From contig JAACEH010000091.1 in assembly GCA_011682595.1 (NCBI GenBank), forward strand, positions 1 through 7,056: a stretch of DNA of 7,056 nucleotides, given 5' to 3'. Under the pieces are notes generated by a model, which saw only the letters and a list, made by a program, of their open reading frames with translations, had not been told where the DNA came from and searched no databases. This DNA comes from Anaerolineaceae bacterium (GTDB lineage: Bacteria; Planctomycetota; Phycisphaerae; FEN-1346; JAACEH01). The translations under genes and the position numbers were made by a program. This document shows positions 5,633 through 7,056 of the stretch, in pieces; positions within the stretch are counted from its first letter, which is position 1, and every line of letters starts with the position of its first letter.

Positions 5633-6379
5633 TTGAAGGCTGTCTGCATCATTCCCGCCCGCTACGCCTCGGTGCGGTTCCCCGGCAAGCCGCTGGCCCG
5701 CCAGACCGGAAAGTTCCTGATCCAGCACGTTTACGAGCGGGCCCTTGAGGCCCAGTGCTTCGAACAGGTGATCGTCGCCACGGACGACCAGCGGATTCTG
5801 GATGCCGTCCGCTCCTTCGGCGGCGCGGCCCGCATGACCCGCCAGGACCATCCCTCGGGGACCGACCGCATCGCCGAGGTGGCCGCCCACCTGGAGGCCG
5901 AGGCAATCGTCAACCTCCAGGGCGACGAGCCGGACATTCGCCCCCGCTTGCTGAAGGGCCTGGTCGACCTGCTGGCCGACAATCCGAAAGCCGAGATGGC
6001 CACCCTGGCTGCACGGTTCACCAACGCCGCCGAGGTGGCCGACCCGAACGTCGTCAAGGTGGTCGTCGGACGCAACTCTCGGGCACTCTACTTCTCCCGC
6101 TCGGGGATTCCCTTCGACCGGGCGGCCCACCTGCAAGGCGGCCCCATCACCGTCGGCAACTACCTGAAGCACATTGGCCTGTACGCTTATCGCCGCGAGT
6201 TCCTGCTGCAATTTCCGCTCCTGCCGCAGACGCCGCTGGAGAAACTCGAATCGCTCGAACAGTTGCGGGCCCTGGAACACGGCCATACCATCCTCGTCGC
6301 CGAGGTCGATTACCAGTCCCGCGGCATCGACACGCCCGAAGACTACGCCGCCTTCGTGGCCGAGCAGAACAAGACATAG
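5633..6379 (+). CDS. kdsB: 3-deoxy-manno-octulosonate cytidylyltransferase
   Basis: The enzyme (CMP-Kdo synthetase) activates Kdo with CTP to CMP-Kdo, which WaaA transfers to lipid A in the cytosol. The protein has 248 residues, the same as E. coli KdsB. The nucleotide-binding start is IIPARYASVRFPGKPL (residues 6-21). It is followed by ATDD (49-52), HPSGTDRIAE (73-82), NLQGDEP (94-100, with metal-ligand candidate Asp98), YFSRSGIPF (153-161), KHIGLYAYR (179-187), LESLEQLR (205-212) and GIDTPED (231-237, Asp233). The two aspartates correspond to the Mg2+ ligands of the family. TTG at 5633 is the start because GGAG is 7 nt upstream and the conserved protein begins there. It is divergent from pyrG, whose product CTP it uses, and this suits joint control from the shared 201-bp region. 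Its presence implies a Gram-negative outer membrane with Kdo lipid. It ends 36 bp from the convergent activase gene, with no clear terminator between. Confidence 0.96.
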   Translation: MKAVCIIPARYASVRFPGKPLARQTGKFLIQHVYERALEAQCFEQVIVATDDQRILDAVRSFGGAARMTRQDHPSGTDRIAEVAAHLEAEAIVNLQGDEPDIRPRLLKGLVDLLADNPKAEMATLAARFTNAAEVADPNVVKVVVGRNSRALYFSRSGIPFDRAAHLQGGPITVGNYLKHIGLYAYRREFLLQFPLLPQTPLEKLESLEQLRALEHGHTILVAEVDYQSRGIDTPEDYAAFVAEQNKT

Positions 6380-6415
6380 CCCCCGGCGGCCTGTGCTTTT
6401 GTGAGAGGTCGATGC

Positions 6416-7056
6416 CTATCCTTCCGCCAGCAGCGCCGCTCCGAGGGCGGCGGTCAGTTGGGGGTTCTCGGCGACGCGAAGGGGCACCTGCAGGCATTTC
6501 TGGAGCATGGTGACCATGGCCGGGTTCAGGGCCACGCCGCCGGAGAAGGCCACCGGCGGCTGGGCGGACAGTTGCTCGAACATGGCCGCCACGCGCCGGG
6601 CCAGGGCCAGGTGGAGACCCGAGATAATCGCCTCGCGCGAGTGGCCTTCGCCCAGCAGGCCGATGACCTCCGTCTCGGCAAAGACCGTGCAGGTGGAACT
6701 GATCTCCACCGGGGCCGCCTTCTGGCCGACCGAGCGGCCGAGTTGGTCGACCGTCATGTCGAACCGCCCGGCGATCACCTCCAGGAAACGGCCCGTCCCG
6801 GCGGCACACTTGTCGTTCATGGCGAAATCCTCGACGCGGCCCCGGGCGTCCAGGCGAATCACCTTGCTGTCCTGTCCGCCGATGTCGATGATGCTGCGGG
6901 CCTCGGGGGCCACGGCGTGCACGCCGACCGCGTGGCAGGTTATCTCGGTAATGCGGCGCTCGGCCATGGCCATCTGCCCGCGACCGTAGCCCGTGGCCAC
7001 CACGCCCCGCAGCCGGTCGCGCGAAACCTTCAATTCCCCACCCAATTCCCCACCCA
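6416..7056 (-). CDS. 2-hydroxyacyl-CoA dehydratase activase-like ATPase, 5' truncated
   Basis: This belongs to the BadF/BadG/BcrA/BcrD ATPase family (HgdC-like, ASKHA fold). It has 212 complete codons and runs off the right edge. About 45 N-terminal residues with the first phosphate loop (usually GIDxGST) are missing. Visible motifs are VVATGYGR, TEITCHA, the phosphate loop IDIGGQDSK, NDKCAAGTGRFLE, SSTCTVFAETEV, FSGGVALNP and a closing LTAALGAALLA. The two cysteines (codons at 6806-6808 and 6689-6691) are 39 residues apart, the same spacing as the pair that ligates the dimer-bridging [4Fe-4S] cluster in HgdC. Family members use ATP to push one low-potential electron into a partner dehydratase or benzoyl-CoA reductase-type enzyme. 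No partner is in the window, so the substrate is unknown. The open TTG at 7045 is not taken as the start because homology requires more N-terminal sequence. It is convergent with kdsB. Confidence 0.88.
   Translation of the reverse strand, partial: GGELGGELKVSRDRLRGVVATGYGRGQMAMAERRITEITCHAVGVHAVAPEARSIIDIGGQDSKVIRLDARGRVEDFAMNDKCAAGTGRFLEVIAGRFDMTVDQLGRSVGQKAAPVEISSTCTVFAETEVIGLLGEGHSREAIISGLHLALARRVAAMFEQLSAQPPVAFSGGVALNPAMVTMLQKCLQVPLRVAENPQLTAALGAALLAEG
7031..7056. repeat. 12-bp in-frame tandem repeat in activase gene
   Basis: The plus strand shows CAATTCCCCACC twice (7031-7042, 7043-7054), then CA at the edge, so the array may go on. On the coding strand it encodes LGGE-LGGE, in a segment just before VVATGYGR that is variable in the family. 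Confidence 0.75.

Noticed and set aside
5555..6286. 243-codon minus-strand frame opposite kdsB
   Set aside because: Antisense to full-length KdsB with all motifs present; composition typical of a shadow frame.
6380..6415. Bidirectional terminator between kdsB and the activase gene
   Set aside because: The 36-bp gap has only a short TTTT and no convincing stem.

Overview
The window looks like chromosomal DNA from a GC-rich, Gram-negative-type bacterium. The lineage that fits best is Planctomycetota or a PVC relative. KdsB implies a Kdo-containing outer membrane, three consecutive genes encode lipoproteins with cysteine-terminated signal peptides, and a DUF1844 protein is present. This placement is inferred from gene content, not from any search. 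Every start whose upstream sequence is in view has a purine-rich Shine-Dalgarno 6-7 nt away, and two starts are TTG.

Layout. From 3421 down to the left edge, four minus-strand genes form a tight operon: a DUF1844 protein, an M48 zinc-metalloprotease lipoprotein, a lipin/APP1-like HAD phosphatase lipoprotein, and an unrecognised lipoprotein cut by the window edge. Gaps are 15 bp, 57 bp and a 4-bp ATGA overlap. The theme is the cell envelope: periplasmic protein quality control plus a possible lipid-phosphate phosphatase. From 5431 to 3686, also minus strand, is pyrG, a divergent CTP synthase with a short N-terminal extension. Divergent from it is kdsB (5633-6379, plus), which consumes CTP to make CMP-Kdo. 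The 201-bp region between them holds two face-away sigma70-type promoters (TTGACT-17-TAGAAT and TTGACT-17-TATTTT) and a perfect 10-bp inverted repeat bracketing the kdsB promoter. At the right end, convergent with kdsB, is a 5'-truncated 2-hydroxyacyl-CoA dehydratase activase-like ATPase, which suggests an anaerobic or microaerobic life style.

The most unusual signal lies between pyrG and the DUF1844 gene (3422-3685). Two palindromic units stand there in inverted orientation (3578-3611 and 3632-3663). They share the head CGGGTGC and a stem with a conserved T-G wobble, and they differ at two stem positions by compensatory base-pair changes. This resembles a REP/BIME-type element. The same sequence could fold as a three-way junction with a possible pseudoknot. 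No transposase is in view.

No tRNA, rRNA, CRISPR array or insertion sequence was seen. All long plus-strand open frames opposite pyrG and the lipoprotein genes are shadows.
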